Shown: positions 39,014-49,983 of the stretch, piece by piece
How the letters are laid out: each line of letters starts with the position of its first letter
Position numbering within the stretch: position 1 is the stretch's first letter
From: Avibacterium paragallinarum
GTDB taxonomy: Bacteria; Pseudomonadota; Gammaproteobacteria; Enterobacterales; Pasteurellaceae
Assembly: GCF_900450705.1 (NCBI RefSeq)
Contig: NZ_UGHK01000003.1
Coordinates: 109,127-173,126 of the forward strand
Reading direction: 5' to 3'
DNA length: 64,000 nt
Translations under genes and position numbers: made by a program
The notes under the pieces: model-generated
Seen by the model: only the letters and a program-made list of their open reading frames with translations
Told to the model about the DNA's origin: nothing
Database searches by the model: none

Positions 39014-40921
39014 ATGGCTAAAGAAATTCAAATTCCAGATATTGGTGGCGATGAAGTAACCGTTACCGAAGTGATGGTAAAAGCTGGTGATACGGTTGAA
39101 GTTGATCAATCAGTAATTAATGTAGAAGGCGATAAAGCTTCAATGGAAGTACCTTCACCAGAAGCGGGTGTAATCAAAGAAGTGTTAGTAAAAGTTGGTG
39201 ATAAAGTATCAACCGGCACGCCAATGTTTATTTTAGAAAGTGCTGATTCAGCACCAGCTTCTGCTCCAGCAGTGGAAGAAAAAGCCGCTCCAGCTTCAAC
39301 GGCCCCAACGCAAAGTGCGGTTAGTTCTGTCATCGAAATTCACGTTCCGGATATTGGCGGCGATGAAGTAAATGTAACCGAAATCTTGGTAAACGTAGGC
39401 GATAGCGTTGCAGAAGAGCAATCTATTCTGAACGTAGAGGGCGATAAAGCCTCAATGGAAGTGCCAGCACCAGTTGCGGGCGTGGTAAAAGAAATTCTTA
39501 TCAAAGTAGGTGATAAAGTTTCAACAGGTTCATTAGTAATGAAATTTGAAACTACTGCCGCAGCGCCAGCAGCTCAACCAGCGGCTGAAGCACCAGCAGC
39601 ACCTGCTGCAGTATCTGGTGGCGTACAAGATGTTCACGTTCCAGATATTGGCGGTGATGAAGTAAACGTAACTGAAATTATGGTTGCTGTGGGTGATAGC
39701 GTTTCTGAAGAGCAATCATTAATCACTGTTGAAGGCGATAAAGCCTCAATGGAAGTCCCTGCGCCATTTGCCGGTGTAGTGAAAGAAATCTTAGTGAAAT
39801 CAGGGGATAAAGTTTCAACTGGTTCATTAATTATGCGTTTTGAAGTAGCAGGTTCAGCGCCAGCTGCAGCCCCAGCTGCTCAACCATCAGCGACAGCACC
39901 TGCACAAACTCAAGCGGCTGCACCTGCTGTGTCAGCACAATCAGCGCAGCCTGCTAACCAAGCAGAAGTTACAGCAAGTGCAAGTTTTGCTCACGCACCC
40001 CCTGTGGTTCGCCGTTTAGCCCGTGAGTTTGGGGTAAACCTAGATAAAGTGAAAGGAACAGGCCGTAAAGGTCGTATCCTGAAAGAAGACGTTCAAGCCT
40101 ATGTGAAAGCCGCAGTGAAAGCGGTAGAAAGTGGTTCTGTATCTGCAGCATCAACAGGTGCAGCGAATGGTGCAGGTTTAGGCTTACTCCCTTGGCCGAA
40201 AGTGGACTTCAGCAAATTCGGTGAAGTAGAACAAGTTGAATTAGGCCGTATCCAAAAAATCTCTGGTGCGAACTTACACCGTAACTGGGTAATGATTCCA
40301 CACGTAACACAATGGGATAAAGCAGACATCACAGATTTAGAGCAATTCCGTAAAGAGCAAAATGTGCTTGCGGAAAAACAAAAACTTGATGTAAAAATCA
40401 CCCCACTTGTATTCATTATGAAAGCGGTAGCGAAAGCCTTAGAAGCTTACCCACGCTTTAATAGCTCATTATCTGAAGATGCACAAAGCTTGATCTTGAA
40501 AAAATACATCAACATTGGCGTAGCGGTAGATACACCAAACGGTTTAGTTGTGCCTGTATTTAAAGATGTAAACAAAAAAGGTATTATCGAGCTTTCACGT
40601 GAATTAGCAGAAATCTCGAAAAAAGCGCGTGCAGGTAAATTAACTGCATCTGATATGCAAGGTGGTTGTTTCACCATTTCAAGCCTAGGCGGTATTGGTG
40701 GTACACAATTTACCCCAATTGTGAATGCGCCAGAAGTAGCCATTTTAGGTGTGTCTAAATCTGAAATGACACCAGTGTGGAACGGTAAAGAATTCACCCC
40801 ACGCTTAATGTTACTATTATCGCTCTCTTACGATCACCGCGTGATTGATGGGGCAGACGGTGCAAGATTTATCACCTTCATCAATGGTGTATTAAGCGAT
40901 CTTCGTCGTTTAGTAATGTAA
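39014..40921 (+). CDS. aceF: Pyruvate dehydrogenase E2 (dihydrolipoamide acetyltransferase)
   Basis: A 635-residue core protein of the complex. Three lipoyl domains (about residues 1-80, 105-185 and 208-290) each carry the lipoylated Lys in [10 protein letters not shown], joined by Ala/Pro-rich linkers. A peripheral-subunit-binding domain follows ([22 protein letters not shown], about 335-370), then the acetyltransferase domain with HRVIDGADG (catalytic His and Asp) near the end. GAGGAAAAAGAAA precedes the ATG at 39014. The three similar lipoyl segments are repetitive in DNA and could vary in number. Confidence 0.97.
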   Translation: MAKEIQIPDIGGDEVTVTEVMVKAGDTVEVDQSVINVEGDKASMEVPSPEAGVIKEVLVKVGDKVSTGTPMFILESADSAPASAPAVEEKAAPASTAPTQSAVSSVIEIHVPDIGGDEVNVTEILVNVGDSVAEEQSILNVEGDKASMEVPAPVAGVVKEILIKVGDKVSTGSLVMKFETTAAAPAAQPAAEAPAAPAAVSGGVQDVHVPDIGGDEVNVTEIMVAVGDSVSEEQSLITVEGDKASMEVPAPFAGVVKEILVKSGDKVSTGSLIMRFEVAGSAPAAAPAAQPSATAPAQTQAAAPAVSAQSAQPANQAEVTASASFAHAPPVVRRLAREFGVNLDKVKGTGRKGRILKEDVQAYVKAAVKAVESGSVSAASTGAANGAGLGLLPWPKVDFSKFGEVEQVELGRIQKISGANLHRNWVMIPHVTQWDKADITDLEQFRKEQNVLAEKQKLDVKITPLVFIMKAVAKALEAYPRFNSSLSEDAQSLILKKYINIGVAVDTPNGLVVPVFKDVNKKGIIELSRELAEISKKARAGKLTASDMQGGCFTISSLGGIGGTQFTPIVNAPEVAILGVSKSEMTPVWNGKEFTPRLMLLLSLSYDHRVIDGADGARFITFINGVLSDLRRLVM

Positions 40922-41006
40922 TTCCTTAGCGTTTCTCATTAATAATGGGATACGCTGTTTAGTTAAAGTGCGGTATAAAAATCGCAACAATTTAACGAGG
41001 TAAAAA

Positions 41007-42431
41007 ATGAATAAAGAGATTAAAACACAAGTTGTTGTACTTGGTGCAGGCCCAGCAGGCTATTCTGCGGCATTCCGTTGTGCGGATTTAGGTTTAGATA
41101 CGGTGATCGTTGAACGTTATTCCACCCTTGGCGGGGTGTGCTTGAACGTGGGTTGTATCCCATCTAAAGCCTTGTTGCACGTTGCCAAAGTCATTGAAGA
41201 AGCAAAATCTTTAGCAGAACACGGTATCGTGTTTGGCGAACCACAAACTGATATTGACAAAATCTGTGGTTGGAAAGAAAAAGTAATCAACCAATTAACC
41301 GGCGGCTTAGCGGGAATGGCTAAAATGCGTAAAGTGCAAGTGGTAAATGGTTACGGTAAATTCTCAGGCCCTAACACCATTATCGTTGCAGGTGATGAAG
41401 GCGAAACCACCATTCATTTTGATAATGCTATTATCGCAGCAGGTTCACGTCCAATTCAATTGCCATTTATCCCACACGAAGATCCACGCATTTGGGATTC
41501 AACAGACGCACTTAAATTAAAAGAAGTGCCGAAAAACCTATTAATTATGGGCGGTGGTATTATCGGTCTTGAAATGGGTACGGTATATCACGCACTCGGT
41601 TCTAACATTGACGTAGTAGAAATGTTTGATCAAGTGATCCCAGCAGCGGATAAAGATATTGTTCAAATCTACACAAAACGTATCGAGAAGAAATTCAACT
41701 TATTACTTGAAACCAAAGTAACCGCAGTTGAAGCGAAAGAAGACGGTATTTATGTATCAATGGAAGGCAAAGCAGCGAACGAAACACGCCGTTATGACGC
41801 TGTGTTAGTGGCGATTGGTCGTACACCAAATGGTAAATTGATCGATGCCAATGTGGCAGGCGTAGAAGTGGACGATCGTGGCTTTATCCATACAGATAAA
41901 CAAATGCGTACCAACGTACCACACATCTTCGCGATTGGCGATATTGTGGGACAACCAATGCTTGCTCACAAAGGCGTACACGAAGGCCACGTTGCAGCAG
42001 AAGTTATCGCAGGACAAAAACACTATTTCGATCCGAAAGTGATCCCATCTATTGCATACACTGAGCCAGAAGTAGCTTGGGTAGGTAAAACCGAGAAAGA
42101 ATGTAAAGCCGAAGGCATTAACTACGAAGTGGCGAAATTCCCTTGGGCGGCATCAGGTCGTGCGATCGCCTCTGACTGTGCAGATGGTTTAACCAAATTG
42201 ATCTTCGATAAAGATACTCACCGCATTATTGGTGGTGCGATCGTAGGAACAAACGGTGGTGAATTGCTAGGTGAAATCGGCCTTGCGATTGAAATGGGTT
42301 GTGATGCAGAAGATCTTGCATTAACTATCCACGCTCACCCAACCTTACACGAATCTGTGGGCTTAGCGGCAGAAGTGTTTGAAGGTTCAATCACCGATTT
42401 ACCAAATCCAAAAGCGAAAAAGAAAAAATAA
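41007..42431 (+). CDS. lpdA: Dihydrolipoamide dehydrogenase (E3)
   Basis: A 474-residue FAD enzyme that reoxidises the lipoyl groups of E2 and makes NADH. The FAD-binding GAGPAGYSAAFRCADLG (residues 13-29), redox-active disulfide Cys45/Cys50 in GGVCLNVGCIPSK, NAD-binding GGGIIGLEMG and the active-site HAHPTLHE near residue 443 are all present. GAGG lies before the start. It also serves other 2-oxoacid dehydrogenases. A hairpin terminator follows. Confidence 0.97.
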   Translation: MNKEIKTQVVVLGAGPAGYSAAFRCADLGLDTVIVERYSTLGGVCLNVGCIPSKALLHVAKVIEEAKSLAEHGIVFGEPQTDIDKICGWKEKVINQLTGGLAGMAKMRKVQVVNGYGKFSGPNTIIVAGDEGETTIHFDNAIIAAGSRPIQLPFIPHEDPRIWDSTDALKLKEVPKNLLIMGGGIIGLEMGTVYHALGSNIDVVEMFDQVIPAADKDIVQIYTKRIEKKFNLLLETKVTAVEAKEDGIYVSMEGKAANETRRYDAVLVAIGRTPNGKLIDANVAGVEVDDRGFIHTDKQMRTNVPHIFAIGDIVGQPMLAHKGVHEGHVAAEVIAGQKHYFDPKVIPSIAYTEPEVAWVGKTEKECKAEGINYEVAKFPWAASGRAIASDCADGLTKLIFDKDTHRIIGGAIVGTNGGELLGEIGLAIEMGCDAEDLALTIHAHPTLHESVGLAAEVFEGSITDLPNPKAKKKK

Positions 42432-42448
42432 TTTTCTAAGTTCTTCTC

Positions 42449-42476
42449 AAAAGCCTTTCTGATGAAAGGCTTTTTT
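42449..42476 (+). terminator. Terminator of the pdh operon
   Basis: AAAAGCCTTTC and GAAAGGCTTTT form an 11-bp stem around a tetraloop, followed by TT. Confidence 0.9.
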
Positions 42477-42507
42477 ATGCGAAAAAGAAAGTTTTATTAA
42501 TTCTAAT

Positions 42508-42545
42508 AGTGCAGTAAAAAATTTTTGATTTTTTCACCGCACTTT
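42508..42545. terminator. Facing (degenerate) uptake-signal hairpin before the efflux operon end
   Basis: AGTGCAGTAAAAAA faces TTTTTTCACCGCACT. One arm has a changed uptake signal, so pairing is imperfect. It probably ends the minus-strand efflux operon. Confidence 0.55.
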
Positions 42546-42570
42546 TGTTTTAATCGTTACTCAATAACAA

Positions 42571-43941
42571 TTATTTTGCAGAGTAATAGCCGCCCATTGC
42601 GCTATATACGGCGTTTTCGCTTTGAATGAGATTGTATTTTGCATTCAAAATAGAAAGCTCGGAGTTGCGTTCGGTGCTTGCGGCGTTTAACCATTCTCTT
42701 AGTTCTGCAATGCCTGCATCATAGCGGTTTTTGTAATATTGCGTGATGCGTTTGTTGTAGTTGTAGGTTTGCTGCAAGTTGGCGAAGTTTTGACGCACTT
42801 GGTTGTAAGCAAAATAGTTGGTATCAATATCATTTAAGGCTTTGGTGATGCTTTGTTCAAAGTTGACAAGTGCAAGATCATAAGCCGATTCTGAAATTTT
42901 TACGTTCCATTTCACGGTGTTCCAGCTCAAGAATGGCAAGCTAATTCCTACCGTTCCGCCAGCGATAGGGGTGTTGAATGCGTTGTCAATTTTATTGCCG
43001 CTACCTAAACTTCCGCCCAAGGTAATGGTTGGGAACCAGCTTTTTTGCATTGCTTTGGCATCTTTGAAAGCGCTGTTTAAGCGATATTGATAGCCTTTCA
43101 CGTCTGGACGGTTGGCAATGGCAGAAAGAGGCACATTAAGGTTTACCCCCACATTTTTCACTTTAAGAATATGCGGATAGTTCACTTTTAATGGATCACT
43201 TGGTTTTAAATTCAATAAGTTACGCAAGGTGGCTTCTGCCGTTTTCTTTTGCGTTTGGTAATTGATTAAGCTGTTACGCGCTGTTAAAACCGCTTGTTGT
43301 GCTTGATCGGAGCTTGCGCGATCTGCCACGCCTTGGCGGAATTTATTTTGCATAATGCGGTTAATTTCGGAATAGTAGTTGATAGTTTTATTCACGGTAT
43401 TAATCGCATCATTTAAGTAACCAAGTTGATAGTAGGTTAAGATTACGGAGTTGATTAATGAAATGCGCGCTGCTTCAAGATCTTGCTCGCTTGCCGCGTG
43501 TCGCCATTCGGCAGCAGAAGAGGCATCAGCCAAACGACGCCACAAATCCAGAGTATAGCTGACATTTAATGAGCCGCCGTGGCTGATAGTGGAGTTTCCA
43601 CCTGTGTTAATATTTTTGCTAGCTGAGGAAGAAAGCGAGCCACTGAAACTTGGCACTAAATTCGCACCGATTAAATTCGCATTATAAAGTGCGGTATTGA
43701 CGGCGATCGCGGCTTTAGCTAAATCTTTATTGTTTTCAAGGGCTTGTTGAACTAGCTGGTTAAGTTGTGGATCGTGATATAATGTCCACCAATTTTCTTG
43801 AATATTGTATTGCTTGGTTAATTCTTCATATTGTTGAAAATCTTGCTGTGAGGTTTTGTAGGAATCATCAAGATTTGCACAGCCAGCAAGTAATACGGAA
43901 AAGCCAATGGCAAGAGAGAGTTTTGAGCGTTTTAACATCAT
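42571..43941 (-). CDS. TolC/NodT-type outer-membrane efflux lipoprotein
   Basis: A 456-residue outer-membrane factor. The signal peptide ends in the lipobox LLAGC (Cys around residue 21), and two outer-membrane efflux repeats follow, rich in long helices (NNKDLAKAAIAVNTALYNANL, SSDQAQQAVLTARNSLINY) with beta-strand motifs (LNVSYTLDLW, VGISLPFLSW). As last gene of the macA-macB operon it is likely the exit channel for the MacAB pump, a role taken in E. coli by the unlinked TolC. Start at 43941 or 43938. Confidence 0.85.
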   Translation of the reverse strand: MMLKRSKLSLAIGFSVLLAGCANLDDSYKTSQQDFQQYEELTKQYNIQENWWTLYHDPQLNQLVQQALENNKDLAKAAIAVNTALYNANLIGANLVPSFSGSLSSSASKNINTGGNSTISHGGSLNVSYTLDLWRRLADASSAAEWRHAASEQDLEAARISLINSVILTYYQLGYLNDAINTVNKTINYYSEINRIMQNKFRQGVADRASSDQAQQAVLTARNSLINYQTQKKTAEATLRNLLNLKPSDPLKVNYPHILKVKNVGVNLNVPLSAIANRPDVKGYQYRLNSAFKDAKAMQKSWFPTITLGGSLGSGNKIDNAFNTPIAGGTVGISLPFLSWNTVKWNVKISESAYDLALVNFEQSITKALNDIDTNYFAYNQVRQNFANLQQTYNYNKRITQYYKNRYDAGIAELREWLNAASTERNSELSILNAKYNLIQSENAVYSAMGGYYSAK

Positions 43942-44033
43942 TTTATCCTTTCATTAAAAAAGCTATGGAAGAAAAGTGCGGTGTTATTTTGACACAGTTT
44001 TTCTTTCATAAGGGTTGAAATTCTATCAAAAAA

Positions 44034-45968
44034 TTATTCCTGAGCTAAAGCAATAATTGGATTTAATTGCGAAGCATTTTGGGCTGGCATATAACCAAAA
44101 ATTACGCCAATTAAGCTTGAGCAGAGCAGGGCGGCGACAATGGAAAAGGTGGAAAAAATCATTGTGAAGTCTTGCACAAAGAGATTAAACACCGTTCCGA
44201 TTAAGAGTGATAACAGGACGCCCGTACTGCCGCCGATTAAGCAAATTAGCACCTCCTCAATTAAAAATTGTTGCAAAATATTGAATTGTCTTGCCCCGAT
44301 CGCCATTCGCACGCCAATTTCTTTAGTGCGTTCTGTACCTGAAACTAACATAATATTCATTACGCCAATGCCGCCCACTACAAGAGAAATCAACGCGATA
44401 GAGGAAATCAGCAATTTCATTGTATTAGTAGTGCTTTCAATGGTTTGCTTGATCGTATCCGTATTCATCACAAAAAAATCTTTTTTGCCGTGGCGTACGG
44501 TAAGCAAATTGGTTAAATCTTTTTCCGCCACTTTGGAATTAATTTCATCGCGAATTTTTACCGTAATAGAGCTAATTTTCTGGTTGCCTGAAATTTTATT
44601 CATCGCGGTGGTGTAGGGAATGTAAATATTCAAGCTGGAGCTGTTCATTCCAAAATTATTACTCTTTGCAACGCCAATGACACGCAGCGGTTTTTTGTTC
44701 ATCATTAAAATTTTGCCGAGCGGGTTTTGATGATTGAACACATCTTTTAAGGTATTTTCATCAATCACTGCCACTTGTTCGCTGGTTTTCACTTCATCGG
44801 CAGTAAAAAAACGCCCTTGTGCGAGAGCCAGTCCTTTCACGTTAAAAAACTGTTCACCAACGCCCCGCACTTGTGCGGAAAAACTTTGGCTACCATAAGT
44901 TAGCGTGCCACTGACGGAACTATTGGGCGTAACGCTATCAATATAGCTTTGTTTGGCTAAAATATTGGCATCGCTCACGGTGAGATTTTGATTTTTCGCC
45001 GCTCGCTGATCGCCAAAGCCCGTACCGTTGTAAATGTCCATCGTATTTGTACCAATGGCATTGATATTGCTAAGAATTTTTTGTTGCGAACCATTTCCCA
45101 ATGCCACTACGCAAACCACAGAAGTGATGCCGATGATAATGCCGAGCATTGTCAGCAAGGAGCGTAATTTATGTGCCACAATGGCATTAATGGACATTTT
45201 GAAAGATTCGACAAATTGATCGCGATAAAACTGCAAGGGTTTTTTACGAGATTGCACGCTAACGGCTTGCTTTTCGCTAATTTGCTCGGCTTTACGGCGA
45301 TCTTCAATAATTTCTCCGTCTTTAATTTCAATGATGCGATTGGCGAAATTTGCCACATTTTTGTCGTGGGTAACGAGAATAATGGTATGCCCCTCGCTAT
45401 GTAGCTGGGTGAGAATTTCCATTACCGTTTCGCCACTTTTGCTATCCAACGCCCCTGTGGGTTCATCGGCAAGAATGATTTCCCCGCCATTCATCAAAGC
45501 ACGAGCAATACTCACGCGTTGTTGTTGCCCGCCTGAAAGTTGGTTTGGTTTATTTTCTAAGCGATCGCCCAGCCCCAATTTTTCCAACAGGCTTTTTGCT
45601 CTGGCAAGGAGGGTAGGCTGATCAATGCCCGCATAAATGGCAGGCAAGGCGACATTTTCCACTGCACTGAGGGTGGAAAGCAGGTTATAGCGTTGAAAAA
45701 TAAAGCCAAATTTTTTCTGGCGTAAATTAGAAAGGGCGTCGCGATCAAGCTGGCTGACTTCTTGCCCTGCGATTTGATAAGAACCCGAGGTTGCCGTATC
45801 TAAACAACCAATAATATTCATTAGGGTAGATTTGCCCGAGCCTGACTGCCCAATAATGGCGATAAAATCCCCTTTTTGAATGTTGAGATTAATATTTTTC
45901 AGCACCTGTGTGCGGTTTTCGCCCTCGCCGAAAAACTTATTGATGTGCGTTAATTCAATAATATTCAT
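44034..45968 (-). CDS. macB: MacB-type ABC transporter (ATPase/permease fusion)
   Basis: A 644-residue half-transporter. An N-terminal ATPase (Walker A IGQSGSGKST about residues 39-48, signature LSGGQQQR, Walker B IILADEPTGALD) is fused to a membrane domain with four transmembrane segments (one after residue 270, three in the last 130) enclosing a large periplasmic domain. MacB drives type I toxin or macrolide export through MacA and an outer-membrane channel by mechanotransmission. The start ATG at 45968 gives MNIIELTHINKFFG. With macA broken upstream, the pump may not work. Confidence 0.9.
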   Translation of the reverse strand: MNIIELTHINKFFGEGENRTQVLKNINLNIQKGDFIAIIGQSGSGKSTLMNIIGCLDTATSGSYQIAGQEVSQLDRDALSNLRQKKFGFIFQRYNLLSTLSAVENVALPAIYAGIDQPTLLARAKSLLEKLGLGDRLENKPNQLSGGQQQRVSIARALMNGGEIILADEPTGALDSKSGETVMEILTQLHSEGHTIILVTHDKNVANFANRIIEIKDGEIIEDRRKAEQISEKQAVSVQSRKKPLQFYRDQFVESFKMSINAIVAHKLRSLLTMLGIIIGITSVVCVVALGNGSQQKILSNINAIGTNTMDIYNGTGFGDQRAAKNQNLTVSDANILAKQSYIDSVTPNSSVSGTLTYGSQSFSAQVRGVGEQFFNVKGLALAQGRFFTADEVKTSEQVAVIDENTLKDVFNHQNPLGKILMMNKKPLRVIGVAKSNNFGMNSSSLNIYIPYTTAMNKISGNQKISSITVKIRDEINSKVAEKDLTNLLTVRHGKKDFFVMNTDTIKQTIESTTNTMKLLISSIALISLVVGGIGVMNIMLVSGTERTKEIGVRMAIGARQFNILQQFLIEEVLICLIGGSTGVLLSLLIGTVFNLFVQDFTMIFSTFSIVAALLCSSLIGVIFGYMPAQNASQLNPIIALAQE

Positions 45969-45984
45969 AAAAAACCACCGCACT

Positions 45985-47156
45985 TTATAAAATCCGAGGG
46001 CCGCGGAAGTTGTTTCCGACTTTTTCGTCGCTGCTTACTTGCGAGGAAATCACTTTTTCCCCTTCGTTTAAGCCACTAAGAATTTGCGTGTTCATTTCAT
46101 CATTTAACCCCGTAACAACGGCACGTTTTTCAACTTTATTGTTTTCTGTCAAGAGATTAACAAAGGTTTCTTTTCCCTCTTTGTGTAACGTAATGGTAGG
46201 AACAAGCAAGGTGTTTTCTTCGTCCGCAATGATAATGGTATTTTGCGTAGTCATACCAATTCGCAAATGATTATCGGGATTATCAACCAGTACATTGGCG
46301 TAATAATACACCGCACTGGTGTCAGAAACGCTTTCGGAATATTCATTATCAGTCAGCGTGGTTACCGCAGGATCAACAGAATAAATAGTGGAATGATACA
46401 CTTTGTCGGGATCAGAAAGGGTGGTAAATTCCACTTTCATTCCCGCTTTCACTTTGGTGATGTCGCCCTCTGAAATTTCAGGCTTGATTAAAATCTTAGT
46501 TAAATCCGCCACTTGAACAATGGTTGGAGTGGTTTGGTTTGGTTGGCATTGACCGTTTGCCCCTCCGAAACGGGGATTGAAATTACCGTGCCATCAAGGG
46601 GGGAAAGAATTTTGGTATATTCTAAATTAGTTTTTGCCGTATCTACTTGAATTTTAGCCCGTTGAATATAAGCCTCAATTTCTGAAATCGCGGCTTTAGC
46701 TGCGGATAAATTATTTTTTGCCGCGTTTAATTCATCTAACGAGGTGGATTTATTGGCGTACAATTTTGATAAACGATCATAAGAAGATTTTGCTACATTG
46801 TAAGCCACCTGTTTGGCTTCTAACTGGGCTTGATAGGATTTCAGTTCCGCTTGGGCTGAATTGAGCGTATTCACCTGATTTTTTGAATCAATTTCGGCGA
46901 TGAGATCGCCTTGTTTAATTTTTTGCCCGAGCACAACGTGGATTTTTTCAATTTTTCCCGAGGCTTGCGCCCCCACCTGAACCCGATTATACGCCCGCAC
47001 TGTGCCAGCGGTGATCACCGATTGCTTGATATTACCGCGATGAACGGTTTCGGTTAAATAAGTGATGTCAGCTTGGTCGCGATGAGCAAAATAACTATAA
47101 GCACCAAAGGCAACAAGCCCGCTAATCAGCACGGTAAAAATTAATTTTTTACGCAT
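45985..47156 (-). pseudogene. macA: MacA-type periplasmic adaptor, frameshifted
   Basis: The N-terminal 218 codons (start 47156, membrane anchor MRKKLIFTVLISGLVAFGAY, lipoyl half-motifs VGAQASGKIEKIHVVLGQKIKQGD and a coiled-coil hairpin) read out of frame after GQTVNANQT and stop at 46500. The rest of the adaptor (VADLTKILIKPEISEGDITKVKAGMKVEF ... FRGPRIL) continues in another frame to 45985. Removing one of the two GGTTT units at 46530-46539 restores NANQTTPTIVQVADL, so the lesion is a five-base tandem duplication. This could be a switchable or recent mutation. Just downstream, macB follows after 16 bases. Confidence 0.88.
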
Positions 47157-47244
47157 AAAAACTCCGAAATACAATAATTGCTTAGCTTGATGATTATAGT
47201 TGATATCAGCTTAAAAATTCCTTAAGGAAAAAATTTTTATAGTG

Positions 47245-47262
47245 AATGAACGTTCGTTCATT
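47245..47262. promoter_or_regulatory. TetR-type palindromic operator upstream of macA
   Basis: AATGAACG TT CGTTCATT is a perfect palindrome with a two-base spacer, about 90 bases upstream of the macA start. Its shape matches operators of AcrR-like TetR-family repressors that control efflux pumps. No TetR gene is in the window. Confidence 0.6.
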
Positions 47263-47383
47263 TTGGTGCGGGCATTGTATCATTTATCCACCGAAAAGCA
47301 ACCGCACTTTTGAATTCTGCCGTTAAACATAGTAGAATGGACAACAATTTTTTTACAAAAATCGAGAATATTTTGAGGTCAAA

Positions 47384-49042
47384 ATGAGCCATATTATAGA
47401 GAACGAACATCAACCTACCAATTTTATTCGTCATATTATTGATGAAGATTTGGAAACAGGGAAAGTAAACCTCGTTTACACCCGTTTTCCGCCTGAGCCA
47501 AACGGCTATTTACACATCGGACACGCCAAATCCATTTGCTTAAATTTCGGCATTGCGGAAGATTATAAAGGGCTGTGCAATTTACGTTTTGATGACACCA
47601 ATCCCGTTAAAGAAGATGTGGAATATGTGGATTCCATCAAACAAGATGTAGAGTGGTTAGGTTTCCACTGGGAGGGCAAAGCACGCTATGCTTCCGATTA
47701 TTTTGACGCACTTTATGGCTATGCCATTGAATTAATTGAAAAAGGCTTGGCTTATGTGGACGAGCTTTCCCCAGAGCAAATGCGTGAATATCGTGGCACG
47801 CTGACCGAGCCGGGAAAAAATAGCCCATATCGTGATCGCAGTGTGGAAGAAAATCTTGCTTTATTTGAAAAAATGAAAAATGGTGAATTTGCCGAAGGAA
47901 AAGCAAGCTTGCGTGCCAAAATTGATATGGTATCGCCATTTATGGTAATGCGTGATCCTGTGTTATACCGCATTAAATTTGCCAAACATCACAATACAGG
48001 CAACAAATGGTGCATTTATCCAATGTACGATTTCACCCACTGTATTTCCGATGCGATTGAGGGCATTACCCATTCACTTTGTACCCTTGAGTTCCAAGAT
48101 AACCGCCGTTTATACGACTGGGTACTAGAGCATATTTCCATTCCACGCCCATTACCACATCAGTATGAGTTTTCCCGTTTAAACTTGGAATATACCCTAA
48201 CCTCTAAACGTAAATTATTGAAATTGGTAGAAGATGAAATTGTGGACGGTTGGAATGACCCGCGTATGCCAACCATTTCTGGCTTACGCCGCCGTGGCTA
48301 CACACCCGCGTCAATTCGTGAATTTTGCCGTCGCATTGGGGTAACCAAGCAAGATAACGTGGTGGAGTTCAGCGCGTTAGAATCTTGTATCCGTGATGAT
48401 CTTAACCAAAATGCTCCGCGTGCAATGGCAGTGATTAATCCATTAAAAATCGTGATTGAAAACTTTGACGGGCAAGAAATGCTCACCGCACCAAATCACC
48501 CAAATCGTGAAGAGCTAGGGCATCGCCAACTGCCATTCACGAAAGAAATTTATATCGACCAAGCGGATTTCCGTGAAGAAGCGAACAAACAGTACAAACG
48601 CCTTGTACTCGGCAAAGAAGTGCGGTTGCGTAACGCTTATGTGATCAAAGCGGAGCGGGTAGAAAAAGATGCTGAAGGCAATATCACCACCGTTTATTGT
48701 ACTTATGATCCTGAAACCTTAGGTAAAAATCCAGCGGACGGACGCAAAGTGAAAGGCGTAATCCACTGGGTATCGGCAACGGACAACGTGCCTGCGGAGT
48801 TTCGTTTGTACGACAAATTATTCACCGTGCCAAACCCAAGTGCGGCAGAAGAGCTTTACGAAGTGTTAAATCCAAATTCATTGATTGTAAAACACGGCTT
48901 CGCAGAAAAAAGCCTTGCTAACGCCAAAGAAGAACAAGCATATCAGTTTGAACGCGAAGGCTATTTCTGTGCCGACAGCAAAGACAGCCACCCTGAACAC
49001 CTGATTTTCAACTTAACAGTGAGTTTGAAAGAAGGGTTCTAA
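47384..49042 (+). CDS. glnS: Glutaminyl-tRNA synthetase
   Basis: A 552-residue class I aminoacyl-tRNA synthetase charging tRNA-Gln. The HIGH motif is in [15 protein letters not shown] (residues 44-47). The KMSKS-equivalent loop reads [10 protein letters not shown] (about 267-276), where E. coli has [21 protein letters not shown] and the C-terminal anticodon-binding beta-barrels are present. Presence of GlnRS implies direct charging and no need for a Gat amidotransferase for tRNA-Gln. Confidence 0.96.
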   Translation: MSHIIENEHQPTNFIRHIIDEDLETGKVNLVYTRFPPEPNGYLHIGHAKSICLNFGIAEDYKGLCNLRFDDTNPVKEDVEYVDSIKQDVEWLGFHWEGKARYASDYFDALYGYAIELIEKGLAYVDELSPEQMREYRGTLTEPGKNSPYRDRSVEENLALFEKMKNGEFAEGKASLRAKIDMVSPFMVMRDPVLYRIKFAKHHNTGNKWCIYPMYDFTHCISDAIEGITHSLCTLEFQDNRRLYDWVLEHISIPRPLPHQYEFSRLNLEYTLTSKRKLLKLVEDEIVDGWNDPRMPTISGLRRRGYTPASIREFCRRIGVTKQDNVVEFSALESCIRDDLNQNAPRAMAVINPLKIVIENFDGQEMLTAPNHPNREELGHRQLPFTKEIYIDQADFREEANKQYKRLVLGKEVRLRNAYVIKAERVEKDAEGNITTVYCTYDPETLGKNPADGRKVKGVIHWVSATDNVPAEFRLYDKLFTVPNPSAAEELYEVLNPNSLIVKHGFAEKSLANAKEEQAYQFEREGYFCADSKDSHPEHLIFNLTVSLKEGF

Positions 49043-49058
49043 TTCTTTTCTAAACAAT

Positions 49059-49100
49059 AAGTGCGGTGAAAAATTGAGAAAATTTTTACCGCACTTTTTT
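49059..49100. terminator. Facing uptake-signal terminator after glnS
   Basis: AAGTGCGGT (49059-49067) faces ACCGCACTT (49088-49096). The stem continues inwards with AAAAATT/AATTTTT and is followed by TTTT. Confidence 0.88.
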
Positions 49101-49114
49101 ATTGAATAATAACA

Positions 49115-49555
49115 ATGCAATTAGAAAAAAACTTTTGGCAGCATAAATCGCTGTTAGAAATGAATGAAGCAGAATGGGAAGCCTTGTGCGATGGTTGCGG
49201 CAAATGCTGTTATCGTAAATTTATTGAAGGGGGAGGGCGGCGGAAAAAGTTATATTTTACTCGTATTGCCTGCAATTTATTAGATTTAGAAACAGGAAAG
49301 TGCGGTAATTATTCGCAACGTTTTCAGCTTGAAGCCGATTGTACCAAACTCACCAAAAAGAATTTGCCTGATTTTCACTGGCTTCCTAATACTTGTGCTT
49401 ACCGCTTGCTATACGAAAATAAACCGCTGTTTGATTGGCATCCGTTAATTTCTGGCGATCCCAATAGCGTAAAGCTCGCACATATTCCTATTGCCAACGG
49501 CATTCACGAAAAAGAGGTGATTGATTGGTTTGAGTTTGTGATTGATGATGAGTAA
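49115..49555 (+). CDS. YcgN/UPF0260-family cysteine-cluster protein
   Basis: A 146-residue protein with the family cysteines in LCDGCGKCCYRKF (about residues 25-37), a single Cys in RIACNLLD, CGNY, and Cys in ADCTKL and NTCAYRLL. The pattern fits the CxxCxxxxx(CC) metal or iron-sulfur binding of the YkgJ/UPF0260 group. The biological role of the family is not established. No clear ribosome-binding site is visible before the ATG. Confidence 0.85.
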   Translation: MQLEKNFWQHKSLLEMNEAEWEALCDGCGKCCYRKFIEGGGRRKKLYFTRIACNLLDLETGKCGNYSQRFQLEADCTKLTKKNLPDFHWLPNTCAYRLLYENKPLFDWHPLISGDPNSVKLAHIPIANGIHEKEVIDWFEFVIDDE

Positions 49556-49596
49556 AGATAAATAAAAAAGTGCGGTAAAAAACTACCGCATTTTTT

Positions 49597-49983
49597 CTAT
49601 ATAATGAATTTAGCGTGGGGGACTTGCTCATTCACTGGATTTTTAGGATCTTCGCCAAAGCGGTTTTTACCTTGTGTTCCATCTAAACAAGCAAAGACGA
49701 CTAGCACTATAAAACCGATTACTGGAATAAAGGCAATTAATAACCACCAGCCAGAGCGATCGGTATCGTGCAATCGTCTTACTCTCACTGCCAAAGAAGG
49801 AATTAAGGTTGCAAGTCCATAAATGCCACTAAATCCGAAATCGTTATTAAGTAAAACAAAATCGAGTAAACCTAAAATTACATACAGTAAAAAATCAACC
49901 GCCACAAACCACCAGAATTCTTTACGCCTTGCACGCCCATTAAATTGAGCATAGTGTTTTAGCACATACAAATACCAATTCAT
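49597..49983 (-). CDS. DUF805 membrane protein
   Basis: A 128-residue inner-membrane protein of the DUF805 (YhaH-like) family: MNWYLYVLKHYAQFNGRARRKEFWWF at the start, three hydrophobic segments, and VRVRRLHDTDRSGWWLLIAFIPVIG, then FACLDGTQGKNRFGEDP at the end. Function is unknown. AAGGAT precedes the start. Convergent with the upstream YcgN-type gene. Confidence 0.85.
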   Translation of the reverse strand: MNWYLYVLKHYAQFNGRARRKEFWWFVAVDFLLYVILGLLDFVLLNNDFGFSGIYGLATLIPSLAVRVRRLHDTDRSGWWLLIAFIPVIGFIVLVVFACLDGTQGKNRFGEDPKNPVNEQVPHAKFII

